Source of the DNA: Pseudomonas viridiflava
GTDB taxonomy: Bacteria > Pseudomonadota > Gammaproteobacteria > Pseudomonadales > Pseudomonadaceae
NCBI RefSeq assembly: GCF_900582195.1
Contig: NZ_UTHA01000068.1
Coordinates: 106,277-170,276, forward strand
DNA: 64,000 nt
Reading direction: 5' to 3'
Every line of letters starts with the position of its first letter. The stretch's first letter is position 1. Under the pieces are notes generated by a model, which worked only from the letters and a program-made list of their open reading frames with translations, had not been told where the DNA came from and did no database searches. Positions 37,917 through 49,356 of this stretch are shown piece by piece. A program made the translations under genes and the position numbers.

Positions 37917-38363
37917 TTACTTGACAGTAATCGTGCCTTTCATCATCGAGATGTGGCCTGGGAACGAGCAGAAGAAGCCGTATTTATCAGCGCCGGCCAG
38001 CTTCGACACGTCGAAGGTTACCGAGTCAGTTTCCTTGGCGCCGATGATCTTGGTGTGAGCGATGATGCGCGCGTCACCTTCCGGCAGGTAGTTCTTGTCG
38101 ATACCGGCGGCCAGGCCAGCGGTGGCGATTGGCTGCATGTCCGCTTCTTTGCTGATCACCAGGTTATGGCCCATCACGTTCTTCGGCAGGTTGCCGGAGT
38201 GGGTCAGTTCGACGGTGAAGGTCTTGCAGCTCTTGTCGATCACGATTTCCTTGGTGCTGAAGGACATCTGATCAGTGGAATCAACGGTGGTTTTGCACTC
38301 GGCAGCCATCAATTGGCTGCTGGCCAGCGCCAGCAGGGATACCGCAACAACTTTGGAAAACAT
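37917..38363 (-). CDS. azu: Azurin
   Basis: Periplasmic type 1 (blue) copper electron-transfer protein. The 148-residue precursor has a 20-residue signal ([20 protein letters not shown]) and a 128-residue mature part beginning AECKTTV. Copper ligands are visible: His in MGHNLVIS and Cys, His, Met in [12 protein letters not shown], matching mature positions 46, 112, 117 and 121. ATG at 38363 is the classical start. Next to nadE-pncB and divergent from the LOG gene, as in P. aeruginosa. No clear Anr box (TTGAT-N4-ATCAA) was seen upstream. Confidence 0.96.
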   Translation of the reverse strand: MFSKVVAVSLLALASSQLMAAECKTTVDSTDQMSFSTKEIVIDKSCKTFTVELTHSGNLPKNVMGHNLVISKEADMQPIATAGLAAGIDKNYLPEGDARIIAHTKIIGAKETDSVTFDVSKLAGADKYGFFCSFPGHISMMKGTITVK

Positions 38364-38555
38364 GGTGAATCTCCAAGGCAGGGTTAACAAAAACACGAAT
38401 GGTGGAAAGACTGCCTGAAATCTTCGCAAGTTCCTATGACTTGAGTCAAAAATTGTATACAACTTTCAGGCTATGACACTCATCGACACAATCTAACGGC
38501 CAGAACTCCCGGCCCGCCCTATGATCGGCGCATCTACTGAGACGGAGTGCCTGTC

Positions 38556-38645
38556 ATGTTCTTTAACGGTCTGTTGTGCAGTTTGCTCGCCGCCTACGCC
38601 TGTGGCGCCAGCGGTACCTTTGAATCACCGGAACGCGAAGTTTAG
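38556..38645 (+). CDS. Possible 29-residue small protein upstream of the LOG gene
   Basis: ATG at 38556 has GGAG 8 bases upstream and reads 29 codons to TAG. The N-terminal half is hydrophobic ([20 protein letters not shown]) and the end is charged (FESPEREV). It could be a tiny membrane or lipoprotein-like peptide or a leader. Evidence is only the Shine-Dalgarno and composition. Confidence 0.4.
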   Translation: MFFNGLLCSLLAAYACGASGTFESPEREV

Positions 38646-38703
38646 CCCTTGGATCACGGCGTGCCAGCCATTACCCTGTGACGGATTGACCCAGGAGGAA
38701 GGC

Positions 38704-39291
38704 ATGTCTCTGAAATCCGTTTGTGTATTTTGCGGTGCCAACGCCGGCACCATCCCGGCTTATACCGATGCCGCCGTCGCCCTTGGCCGGGCCTTGGCTG
38801 AACGCAAGTTGACCCTGGTCTACGGCGGTGGCGCTGTGGGCTTGATGGGGATTGTCGCCGACGCCGCGCTGGCCGCCGGCGGTGAAGTGATCGGCATCAT
38901 CCCGCAAAGCCTGATGGACAAGGAAATCGGTCACAAAAGCCTGACGCGCCTGGAAGTGGTCGATGGCATGCACGCGCGCAAGGCACGCATGGCTGAACTC
39001 AGCGATGCGTTTATCGCCCTGCCCGGCGGCCTCGGCACACTGGAAGAGCTGTTCGAAGTCTGGACCTGGGGCCAGCTCGGTTACCACGGCAAACCGCTGG
39101 GGCTGCTGGAAGTGAACGGTTTCTACAGCAAACTCACTGCATTTCTTGACCATATCGTCGGCGAAGGCTTCGTTCGCGCGCCACACCGTGACATGCTGCA
39201 AGTGAGCGAATCGCCGCAAACACTGCTCGATGCCCTGGATAACTGGAAGCCGACCGTCACGCCCAAGTGGGTCGACCAAAAACCCGGTTAA
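38704..39291 (+). CDS. LOG-family protein (cytokinin riboside 5'-monophosphate phosphoribohydrolase type)
   Basis: A 195-residue Rossmann-fold protein of the TIGR00730/LOG family. The nucleotide-binding motif [17 protein letters not shown] (about 106-122, PGGxGTxxE) and [17 protein letters not shown] (about 40-56) are diagnostic, with [13 protein letters not shown] preceding. Members hydrolyse nucleoside 5'-monophosphates, releasing cytokinins or other bases; the physiological substrate in bacteria is often unclear. Start at ATG 38704 follows AGGAGGAAGGC. Confidence 0.92.
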   Translation: MSLKSVCVFCGANAGTIPAYTDAAVALGRALAERKLTLVYGGGAVGLMGIVADAALAAGGEVIGIIPQSLMDKEIGHKSLTRLEVVDGMHARKARMAELSDAFIALPGGLGTLEELFEVWTWGQLGYHGKPLGLLEVNGFYSKLTAFLDHIVGEGFVRAPHRDMLQVSESPQTLLDALDNWKPTVTPKWVDQKPG

Positions 39292-39359
39292 CCCCCGGAC
39301 ACCGATACAGGGCAGAATATGCGCCGCTCAACCTCACCTTCGACCCAAGAGGATCGCCC

Positions 39360-39548
39360 ATGGCCAAACCCAATTACTCCTTCGCCAAACGTCAACGAGA
39401 CCTGGCAAAGGAACAGAAGAAAGAGGAAAAGCTTCAGCGCAAGAAACAAACCGCTGAAGAAGCGGCACTGAACCCTGACGGTGAAGTGGCGACGGATGAT
39501 GATGTTGATGCAACCGAAGCACCGAAAGACCAGGCGCCTGACGCCTGA
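39360..39548 (+). CDS. Small conserved-type charged protein
   Basis: A 62-residue protein: Lys/Arg/Glu-rich N-terminal half (FAKRQRDLAKEQKKEEKLQ, likely one long helix) and an acidic tail (ATDDDVDATEAPKDQAPDA). AAGAGGA precedes the ATG. I recall similar small basic-acidic proteins in other pseudomonads, but no function is known. It follows the LOG gene by 68 bases and is followed by a terminator. Confidence 0.75.
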   Translation: MAKPNYSFAKRQRDLAKEQKKEEKLQRKKQTAEEAALNPDGEVATDDDVDATEAPKDQAPDA

Positions 39549-39593
39549 GCCCCACCGGGTTTGATCATCGAATCAGACCCTGCGGATTTGTGA

Positions 39594-39636
39594 CGGGGCT
39601 GGCGGTTTCACTGCCGGCCCTCACAGCCCCCTTTTT
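39594..39636 (+). terminator. Intrinsic terminator after the small charged-protein gene
   Basis: GGGGCTG (39595-39601) pairs with CAGCCCC (39624-39630), with an inner GGCGGT/ACTGCC stem, followed by CTTTTT. Confidence 0.75.
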
Positions 39637-39653
39637 GAGTTCCCCCCAACTCC

Positions 39654-39746
39654 CCTGTGGGAGCGAGCCTGCTCGCGAATGCGTCGTGTCAGTCGATAAA
39701 TCACTTACTGAAAGAAAGCATTCGCGAGCAGGCTCGCTCCCACAGT
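39654..39746. repeat. REP pair (CCTG-core variant)
   Basis: Units TGTGGGAGCGAGCCTGCTCG at 39656 and TTCGCGAGCAGGCTCGCTCC at 39721. Confidence 0.93.
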
Positions 39747-39757
39747 TTTGATCGGCG

Positions 39758-40648
39758 TTAATCCAGCGGCATTACCGTGACGCGCACTTCCGGATCATGG
39801 TTGCCGCCGCCAAGAATGACCCCGCGCAACGGCGACACATCGGAAAAATCCCGACCCCACGCCAACGTGATGTGCTCCAGCGCCGGTTGCACATTGTTGG
39901 TCGGATCGAAATCCACCCAGCCCAGTACCGGACAAAATACCGACACCCACGCATGCGACGCGTCGGCGCCGATCAGGCGTGGTTGCCCCGGTGGCGGCTG
40001 CGTCAGCAGATAACCACTGATGTAGCGCGCCGCCAGCCCTCGCGAGCGCACGCACGCCAGCATCAAGTGCGCGAAGTCCTGACACACCCCGCGTCGCCGC
40101 TCCAGCACCTCCACCAGCGGTGTCGCCACCTGGGTCGCCTCGGCATCGAAAGTGAATTCGCTGAAGATCTTGTGCATCAGATCCCGCACACCCAACAGCA
40201 AAGGCCTGCCCGGCGGAAAACAACTTTGCGAAAACTCGACGAAGCTGCGCTTCAAATGCACATACGGTGACTGAAACCGGTAGCGACAGGCTTCGAGCAA
40301 CTCAGCGGACAACGGCTGGCTGCTGTAGGTCAGCGCATCGCGGGTCAGCTCCCAGGCGGGTGACTGATTGAAGTCCAGCGCCGGCCGCTCCAGCACCTCA
40401 ACGGTGAGCCGGGCATTGACCTGTAATTCGTCGTGAGGACGCTCGAAGGCCAGCCGGGTCAGCGGATTGCCGAACACATCCAGCTCATCGCGCCGCGCTG
40501 TCGGCTCCGGGCTGATCAGCAGTTGCTGTTCGGTGCAGCGTTGCCAGTCGCATTCACGCGGCCACAAATGCGCCAGTTGCTGCGCCAGGGACACCGGGCT
40601 GTCGTAGTGATAACAGGTGTCGTGGAGGATCTGGTAGCGAGCATTCAT
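39758..40648 (-). CDS. Transglutaminase-like protein (small member of the ATP-grasp/alpha-E operon)
   Basis: A 296-residue protein with an N-terminal transglutaminase-associated domain (about 1-95, YQILHDTCYHYDSPVSLAQQLAHLWP) and a transglutaminase-like cysteine-protease fold (about 150-270). The triad is visible: Cys in ERRRGVCQDFAHLML, His in ADASHAWVSVF, Asp in GWVDFDPTN. ATG at 40648 overlaps the stop of the upstream gene by one base (TGATG), showing translational coupling. In related operons these proteins are predicted to cut or make peptide/isopeptide bonds. Confidence 0.85.
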   Translation of the reverse strand: MNARYQILHDTCYHYDSPVSLAQQLAHLWPRECDWQRCTEQQLLISPEPTARRDELDVFGNPLTRLAFERPHDELQVNARLTVEVLERPALDFNQSPAWELTRDALTYSSQPLSAELLEACRYRFQSPYVHLKRSFVEFSQSCFPPGRPLLLGVRDLMHKIFSEFTFDAEATQVATPLVEVLERRRGVCQDFAHLMLACVRSRGLAARYISGYLLTQPPPGQPRLIGADASHAWVSVFCPVLGWVDFDPTNNVQPALEHITLAWGRDFSDVSPLRGVILGGGNHDPEVRVTVMPLD

Positions 40649-43134
40649 CAAACGGACACCGTGCGCTGGCTGACATCATCGACATGGGCGAAATGGCGCA
40701 GGGCCAGGCGATCGGACACTTGCCCGCTGGCCTCGGCAATCTCTTGCAGCAGATCAGCAAGACCATTCAAAGCCGCTCGTACGCTGGATTCACCGAACAA
40801 TGGATTCTCCAGACACCCCAGATCGAACCGCGCCAGACGCTCGACCAGTCGCGGCAACCCCGCTTCCCGTGGCGCACCAAAATCATCGTTCAAACGTTTC
40901 AACGTGCGAGTGACCAGTTTCAACTGGAACAGCACCGCGTGCGGGTTCTGCTCGTCGAGCAGCAACAGGTCGAGCACCGGAATCAATTGCGCCACGGCCA
41001 GATAACGCGAGCGATAGGTGATGCTGCTGTTGCCCAGCTCCAGCAGCCACTCCAGCCCCGCTTGGTCGAACGCGCCGGCACCGCGCAGAAACGCCGCAAG
41101 GCTGCTGCTGAGAAACTGCAGTCGTTCGATACGCCGGCCAATCATCAGAAAGCGCCAGCCTTCGTCGCGGGTCATGTCGTCCAGAGCAAACCCGGACAAC
41201 GCCGCCAGCGACATCACCAGCCGGTTAAGGAAATCCAGCAGTTCACCAAAGTCGGGGTCGTCGGTGTCCAGCTCCATCGCTTCGCGCTGCAACTCCACCA
41301 GCGCCTGCCAGTTCTCCCGCGAAAGCTTGCCGCGCACCTGTGAGGCCGCCCACTGCAAGCGTTGCAGATTGGAACGCAGGCTGAACGACCAGTCTTCACC
41401 GAGCAATGCAGCGAGCAAGCGCTCGGGCAGCTCTCCTTCATCCGGCAACAACGTCAACCGCTCGCCGAGATCGACCGCCGCCTGCAACGCTTGCGGGTCA
41501 TCACCATCGACATACCGCGCAAGCATGATGCGCAGCAGCCGCGCACTGTCGTCGCAGCGTTCGCAGTAACGGCCGAACCAGAACAGGTTCTCCACCACTC
41601 GCGAGGGTAGATACGGATCGCGCCGCACCAGGTCATGCACGCCGACATTACGCTGGCTCTTCCATTGCTCGCCGCTGGGCGGACGATCGCCAAGTACCCA
41701 AGTGTCCTTGCTCGCCCCGCCGCGCTGCATCGATACCACTTCGGCATCCGCTTCGGCGGCCACCCGGGTCAGACCACCGGGCAGCACGCGATAACCTTCA
41801 CTACCGGCCACCGCGTACATGCGCATACCGATCGCCCGCGGTTGCAGTTGTCCATTTTCAGCCTGCCAGATCGGCGCTTGCGATAGCTGAGCCAACTCTT
41901 GCGCAACGTAGGCATAAGGGCGCGCCTGCATGCGCTCGGCAAGCGTCTGACGTTGCTTTTCACTCAGATCACGGCCAAAAACAGGCGCGAAGCTTTGCGA
42001 GGGAAACGCCGGTTTGATCAACAGCTCAGGGAGTTTTTCCAAGGCCTGCGCCAGTACCGGCGGCTCGCCGCACCACCACGTCGCGATTGACGGCAAGATC
42101 AGCTCTTCGCCAAACAGGTATTGGTTGATCTTCGGCAGAAAACCCAGCAAACCCGGAGATTCCAGCACGCCGCTGCCCAACGCGTTGGCCACCAGTACTC
42201 GCCCTTGGCGCACGGCTTCGAGCAGACCGGGCACGCCGAGCGCCGAGTCCGTACGCAGCTCCAGCGGGTCGCAGAAATCATCATCGAGCCGACGCATGAT
42301 CGCGTGCACCCGACGCAAGCCGCTGAGGGTTTTCAGGTAGACCGTGGCATCGCGCACCGTCAGGTCACCGCCCTCAACCAACGGGTAGCCGAGCTGGCGA
42401 GCCAGATACAAATGTTCGAAATAACTCTCGTTAAAGCGCCCCGGCGTGAGCAGCACCACCAGCGGCGCGTCATCGTCACTGGGCGCCTGTCGCGCGAGGG
42501 TTTCCTGCAAGGTGCGGAAGAACCCGGCCAGATGCTGCACCTTCAGATCCCGGTACAACTCGGGAAAGGCGCGGGACACGATGGTTCGGTATTCCAGAGC
42601 ATAGCCGGCGCCCGATGGCGCTTGTGTGCGATCCGCCGTAACCCACCAGCGCCCGTCCGGCGTGCGTGCCAGATCCACGGCGTAAAGATGCAGGAATGTC
42701 TCTTCCGGCGGCGTGATCCGCTGACACGGCCAGAGAAAATTGTTATGACCAAAGACCAGCTCTGCCGGCAACAAGCCTTCGCTGATCAACCGTTGCGGGC
42801 CGTACAAATCGGCCAGCACCGCATTAAGCAGCCGCGCACGTTGGGCGATACCTGCCGAGAGCTGCTGCCACTCCTGCGCAGCAATCACGTGGGGCAGCAG
42901 ATCCAGTTCCCACGGCCGATCCGCGCCCTTGGGATCGGCATAGACGTTATAGGTGACACCGTTTTCCTGAATTTGCCGCGCCAGTAATGCCTGCCGCTGC
43001 ACCAGTTGCGCCGGGGTGCTGCGCTGCAACTGATCGAACAGCCGCCGCCAGTGCGGGCGCACCGCGCCACTGCCATCGAGCAGTTCGTGATAAGTGCCCG
43101 CAGTGAGCGGGTAGCGGTCTAGCAGGTCAGGCAT
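40648..43134 (-). CDS. Fused circularly permuted ATP-grasp and alpha-E domain protein
   Basis: An 828-residue fusion. The N-terminal half (about 15-480) is a circularly permuted type 2 ATP-grasp protein: ALVFGHNNFLWPCQRI-like LVFGHNNFLWP (about 125-135), WWVTADRTQAPSGAGYALEYRT (about 158-179), LLTPGRFNESYFEHLYLARQLGYPLVEGGDL (about 230-260), LPSIATWWCGEP (about 342-353). The C-terminal half (about 500-820) is an alpha-E helical domain (VENLFWFGRYCERCDDSARLLRIML at its start). In many genomes these are separate genes. Such ATP-grasp proteins are predicted peptide ligases (amidoligases). Start ATG 43134. Middle gene of a three-gene operon with two transglutaminase-type proteins. Confidence 0.87.
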   Translation of the reverse strand: MPDLLDRYPLTAGTYHELLDGSGAVRPHWRRLFDQLQRSTPAQLVQRQALLARQIQENGVTYNVYADPKGADRPWELDLLPHVIAAQEWQQLSAGIAQRARLLNAVLADLYGPQRLISEGLLPAELVFGHNNFLWPCQRITPPEETFLHLYAVDLARTPDGRWWVTADRTQAPSGAGYALEYRTIVSRAFPELYRDLKVQHLAGFFRTLQETLARQAPSDDDAPLVVLLTPGRFNESYFEHLYLARQLGYPLVEGGDLTVRDATVYLKTLSGLRRVHAIMRRLDDDFCDPLELRTDSALGVPGLLEAVRQGRVLVANALGSGVLESPGLLGFLPKINQYLFGEELILPSIATWWCGEPPVLAQALEKLPELLIKPAFPSQSFAPVFGRDLSEKQRQTLAERMQARPYAYVAQELAQLSQAPIWQAENGQLQPRAIGMRMYAVAGSEGYRVLPGGLTRVAAEADAEVVSMQRGGASKDTWVLGDRPPSGEQWKSQRNVGVHDLVRRDPYLPSRVVENLFWFGRYCERCDDSARLLRIMLARYVDGDDPQALQAAVDLGERLTLLPDEGELPERLLAALLGEDWSFSLRSNLQRLQWAASQVRGKLSRENWQALVELQREAMELDTDDPDFGELLDFLNRLVMSLAALSGFALDDMTRDEGWRFLMIGRRIERLQFLSSSLAAFLRGAGAFDQAGLEWLLELGNSSITYRSRYLAVAQLIPVLDLLLLDEQNPHAVLFQLKLVTRTLKRLNDDFGAPREAGLPRLVERLARFDLGCLENPLFGESSVRAALNGLADLLQEIAEASGQVSDRLALRHFAHVDDVSQRTVSV

Positions 43135-43222
43135 GGAAAGCTCGGCAGACAGCAGGGAACGGTCAGACTAACGCAGGCACATGACACGCGGATATACGAA
43201 AAATCCGCGTGTCGCGTAGGCT

Positions 43223-46200
43223 TTAGAAACGTCGCAAATCGAGTGTCATCGGCAGCTCGTCACTGATTTCCACGTTCGGTACAGGAAGTTTCCCCGGCGT
43301 GTGTCCGACGCGGAAGAATCGCGCCATGCGCCGGCTCTCGGCTTCGTTGGCATTGACCGGCAACGTCTCGTAATTGCGCCCGCCCGGATGGGCGACGTGG
43401 TACTGGCAACCGCCCAGCGAACGCCCCATCCACGTATCGAGCAAGTCGAAAACCAGCGGTGCGTGCACGGGAATCGTCGGTTGCAGACAGTTGGCCGGTT
43501 GCCACGCACGGTAACGCACACCCGCGACGAACTCGCCCACGCGCCCGGTCGGGTGCAACGGCACCGCGATGCCATTACAGGTCAGCAAATAACGCTGCGG
43601 CGGCAGCCCTTTGAGCTTGACCTGCAAACGCTCCAGCGAGGAGTCGACGTAGCGCACCGTGCCGCCTGCCGCGCCCTCCTCGCCCAGGACATGCCACGGC
43701 TCCAGCGCCTGACGCAGTTCGAGTTCGATGCCGTTGACGGCGTAATCGCCGACCTTGGGAAAACGAAACTCCAGATGCGCAGCAAACCATTCGGCTCGTA
43801 GCGGATAACCGGCGTTGTTCAGCTCGACGATAACGTCGGCGAAGTCCTGCTCGATAAAGTGCGGCAGCAAGAATCGATCGTGCAGCTCGGTGCCCCAACG
43901 CGCCAGTTTCGGCGGCGCATAAGGCTCACGCCAGAAACGTGCGACCAGCGCCCGCAGCAAAAGCTGCTGGGCCAGACTCATGCGCGCGTGTGGCGGCATT
44001 TCAAAGGCGCGCAGTTCCAGCAAGCCGAGACGCCCGGTGGCGCCGTCCGGTGAGTAGAGTTTGTCGATGCAGAACTCGGCACGGTGCGTGTTGCCGGTGA
44101 CGTCGATCAGCAAGTTGCGCAGCAGTCGGTCGACCAGCCACGGCGCGCATTCCTCGCCCGGCTCCGGCATTTGCGCGAAAGCGATTTCCAGTTCGTACAG
44201 CGCGTCATTGCGCGCCTCGTCGACACGCGGCGCCTGAGATGTCGGGCCGATGAACAATCCGGAAAACAGATACGACAACGACGGATGGTTGTGCCAGTAG
44301 CTGATCAGGCTGCGTAGCAGATCCGGGCGACGCAGAAACGGTGAGTCCGCTGGCGTCGCACCACCGAGCACAAAATGGTTACCGCCGCCGGTGCCAGTGT
44401 GGCGACCATCGATCATGAATTTCTCGGTGGTCAGTCGGGTTTGCCGCGCCTCTTCGTAAAGAAACTCAGTGCGCTCGACCAACTCGTCCCAGGTCGCCGA
44501 CGGCTGCACGTTGACCTCGATCACGCCCGGATCCGGCGTCACGCGGAAATTGCTCAGACGCGGATCGCTCGGTGGCTCGTAGCCTTCCAGCAACACCGGG
44601 CAACGCAGTTCTTCGGCGGTGGCTTCGATGGCCGCTACCAGTTCCAGGTAATCCTCGACCCGCTCCAGCGGCGGCATGAACAGGTACAAGCGGCCCTCGC
44701 GAGCCTCAGCGCAAAATGCCGTGCGGGTCAGCCAGTCGGCGGATTCGTCGATTTTCGGCGCGCGTTCGTCAGCCGTCGCCGGTTCATCGTGGCTGTTGAG
44801 CTGCGCAGTTTGCGGCAGCTCAGGGAAGTCCTGATTCGGATCCTGAGGATGAATGAACGGATACTCGGCGGCCTTCACCCACGGCTGCGACCCCAACGGC
44901 AGGCGATAGCCCAGCGGCGAATCGCCCGGCACCAAACGGCAATGTTCGTCGCGCAGATACCAGCGCCCGCTCTGCCATTGATCGCCCTTGGCCGTGCGCG
45001 CCAGCGGTAGCACCTGGCCAATGACTTTATTCAGGCCCTGACTGAACACCTTGCGCAGGCGTGCGCGCTCCAGCGGCTCCTCCAGACGCGAATCTTCGGC
45101 GCTGACGTTGCCGGGCAATGTGCCCTCGCGCCAGAGGTAATAGAAGTTGTCCTCGTAGGCCGGGAAGACAAAACGCGTAGGTAGTTTCAGGCGCTCGGCG
45201 ACACTCGCGAGGAAGCGTCCAGCCAATTCGCCATTGGCGCCGTAATCCTGTTGCTCGTCAGCGATCAAAGCATCGTTATGCCAGATCGGCACGCCGTCAC
45301 GGCGCCAGTAGCAATTGAGCGACCAGCGCGGCAGTTGCTCGCCGGGATACCACTTGCCCTGACCAAAATGCACCAGACCTTGCGGCGCGTAATGTTTGCG
45401 CATGCGCTGGAACAGTTCGGCGGAAAGCCTACGTTTATCCGCACCCAACGCGGCAGTGTTCCACTCGGCACCATCCGGATCATCGATTGAGACGAAGGTC
45501 GGCTCGCCGCCCATGGTCAGGCGTACATCATCCGCCAGCAGATCGGCATCGATCTGGCGGCCGAGCGCCTTAATCGCCAGCCATTGCTCATCGGTATAGG
45601 GCTTGGTGACGCGCGGCGCCTCCCAGATCCGCTCCACCGACATTTCATGGCTGAATTCACATTCGCACGGCTCGACCAAGCCACTGATCGGTGCCGCTGA
45701 GGACGGATCGGGACTACACGCCAACGGGATATGCCCTTCGCCGGCGAACAGCCCGGACGTGGCGTCCAAGCCGATCCAGCCAGCGCCCGGCAAATACACC
45801 TCGCACCAGGCGTGCAGGTCGGTGAAATCGACTTCAGTGCCGGACGGGCCGGCGAGACTTTTCACATCGGCGGTCAGTTGAATCAGATACCCGGAGACAA
45901 ATCGCGCGGCCAATCCAAGGTTGCGCAGTAGTTGCACCAGCAGCCACGCCGAATCCCGGCAGGAACCCGAGGCATGTTCGAGGGTGTGCTCCGGCGTCTG
46001 CACGCCCGGCTCCATGCGGATCAGGTAGCCGATGTCTTCGCTCAGACGCTGGTTGAGCGCCACCAGAAAATCCACCGCAGGCAGCGGCGTGCGGTCGATG
46101 GCGTCCAGATAGGTCTTGAATGTCGGCGTCAGCGGCAAGGTTTCGAGGTACGGCGCCAGTTCCTTGCGCTCATCGGCGGCATAGGCGAAGGGGATTTTCT

Positions 46201-46498
46201 CGGCGTAGGGTTCGAGGAAGAAGTCGAACGGGTTGAACACCGCCATTTCGGCGAGCAGATCGACTTCGATGCGTAATTCGTCGGTTTTCTCGGGGAATAC
46301 CAATCGGGCGAGGTAGTTGCCCTGCGGATCCTGCTGCCAGTTGATGAAGTGCTGCTCGGGCGAGACTTTCAGCGCATAGGACAGAATCCGCGTGCGGCTG
46401 TGGGCGGCCGGGCGCAGGCGAACGATCTGCGGGCCGAGTTCGACAGCGCGGTCGTAGCGATAATGCGTGACGTGATGCAATGCGACATGAATCGACAC
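43223..46498 (-). CDS. Large transglutaminase-like protein with DUF2126
   Basis: A 1091-residue protein. The N-terminal part (about 1-300) is a transglutaminase domain with associated N-domain: Cys in EHASGSCRDSAWLLVQLL, His in FTDLHAWCEVYLPGAGWIG and Asp in GLDATSG. The remainder is the DUF2126 region (about 310-1090) with GEPTFVSIDDPDGAEWNTAALG and TGTGGGNHFVLGGATPADSPFLRRPDLL. GTG at 46498 (preceded by GGAGG 6 bases away) gives MSIHVALHHVTHYRYDR, the usual start. First gene of the operon, 88 bases before the ATP-grasp/alpha-E gene. Confidence 0.87.
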   Translation of the reverse strand: MSIHVALHHVTHYRYDRAVELGPQIVRLRPAAHSRTRILSYALKVSPEQHFINWQQDPQGNYLARLVFPEKTDELRIEVDLLAEMAVFNPFDFFLEPYAEKIPFAYAADERKELAPYLETLPLTPTFKTYLDAIDRTPLPAVDFLVALNQRLSEDIGYLIRMEPGVQTPEHTLEHASGSCRDSAWLLVQLLRNLGLAARFVSGYLIQLTADVKSLAGPSGTEVDFTDLHAWCEVYLPGAGWIGLDATSGLFAGEGHIPLACSPDPSSAAPISGLVEPCECEFSHEMSVERIWEAPRVTKPYTDEQWLAIKALGRQIDADLLADDVRLTMGGEPTFVSIDDPDGAEWNTAALGADKRRLSAELFQRMRKHYAPQGLVHFGQGKWYPGEQLPRWSLNCYWRRDGVPIWHNDALIADEQQDYGANGELAGRFLASVAERLKLPTRFVFPAYEDNFYYLWREGTLPGNVSAEDSRLEEPLERARLRKVFSQGLNKVIGQVLPLARTAKGDQWQSGRWYLRDEHCRLVPGDSPLGYRLPLGSQPWVKAAEYPFIHPQDPNQDFPELPQTAQLNSHDEPATADERAPKIDESADWLTRTAFCAEAREGRLYLFMPPLERVEDYLELVAAIEATAEELRCPVLLEGYEPPSDPRLSNFRVTPDPGVIEVNVQPSATWDELVERTEFLYEEARQTRLTTEKFMIDGRHTGTGGGNHFVLGGATPADSPFLRRPDLLRSLISYWHNHPSLSYLFSGLFIGPTSQAPRVDEARNDALYELEIAFAQMPEPGEECAPWLVDRLLRNLLIDVTGNTHRAEFCIDKLYSPDGATGRLGLLELRAFEMPPHARMSLAQQLLLRALVARFWREPYAPPKLARWGTELHDRFLLPHFIEQDFADVIVELNNAGYPLRAEWFAAHLEFRFPKVGDYAVNGIELELRQALEPWHVLGEEGAAGGTVRYVDSSLERLQVKLKGLPPQRYLLTCNGIAVPLHPTGRVGEFVAGVRYRAWQPANCLQPTIPVHAPLVFDLLDTWMGRSLGGCQYHVAHPGGRNYETLPVNANEAESRRMARFFRVGHTPGKLPVPNVEISDELPMTLDLRRF

Positions 46499-46679
46499 GG
46501 CGTGCCTCCTGCGAGCCTAAGCGTATTCGAAAGCGCGCAAGACTTATGCCATGCACAGGCTTGGGCGCTTTCCCGGAATGCTTAGGGCAGTACAGCACCA
46601 AAATCGGGCGATGCGGGGAAATGGTTTGGCGAGTTTGCTTCTATTTGTGGCAGACATGCGATGGTGGTTGCATGTGCCG

Positions 46680-46755
46680 TCCTCTTCGCGAGCAAGCTCG
46701 CTCCCACACTTGGAATGCATTCCCCTGTGGGAGCGAGCTTGCTCGCGAAGAGGAC
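46680..46755. repeat. REP pair
   Basis: Units TTCGCGAGCAAGCTCGCTCC at 46685 and TGTGGGAGCGAGCTTGCTCG at 46726. Confidence 0.95.
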
Positions 46756-46788
46756 AGAGGCTCACCGCATTTTCTGGGGCCTGAAATG

Positions 46789-46818
46789 CAGAACGCCAAC
46801 CCGAAGGTTGGCGTTCTG
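46789..46818 (-). terminator. Hairpin after ygiQ, probable terminator
   Basis: On the minus strand CAGAACGCCAACC pairs perfectly with GGTTGGCGTTCTG across a stable TTCG-type loop, 18 bases past the ygiQ stop. The following CATTTCAGG is only weakly T-rich. Confidence 0.6.
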
Positions 46819-46835
46819 TCCAGCTCAAGCAATGA

Positions 46836-49148
<2,313 letters not shown>

Positions 49149-49356
49149 GTCGACGACCGGTGTTGAAGTGAAAAATCGCGGGCGCGGAATATAGCACAAA
49201 TTTTGACCAATTCCGACGGCAATGGTCGGTTTCTCTCACAGGCTTCGCGGCCCACGGGTTACCCGGCAACCGGACTCGAAAATTCGCTATTCAAATCACA
49301 TACTCATCGACCAGTGTTGAACCTGGCTGATGTGACAACCCTTCAAGGATGAAGAC

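Larger units (their letters stand above)
46499..46835. other. Intergenic region between the transglutaminase operon and ygiQ
   Basis: 337 bases with no gene. Contains the promoter region of the transglutaminase operon, a REP pair (46680-46755) and a strong hairpin (46789-46818). Confidence 0.5.

Noticed and set aside
37917..38555. Anr/FNR box upstream of azurin
   Set aside because: Only TTGAGTCAA-like sequence at about 38443 was found, which lacks the TTGAT-N4-ATCAA layout.
49200..49356. hrp box (GGAACC-N16-CCACNNA) before the effector-like genes
   Set aside because: I searched the regions upstream of 49357, 51665 and 5101 (minus) and found no match, so type III control is not supported by sequence here.
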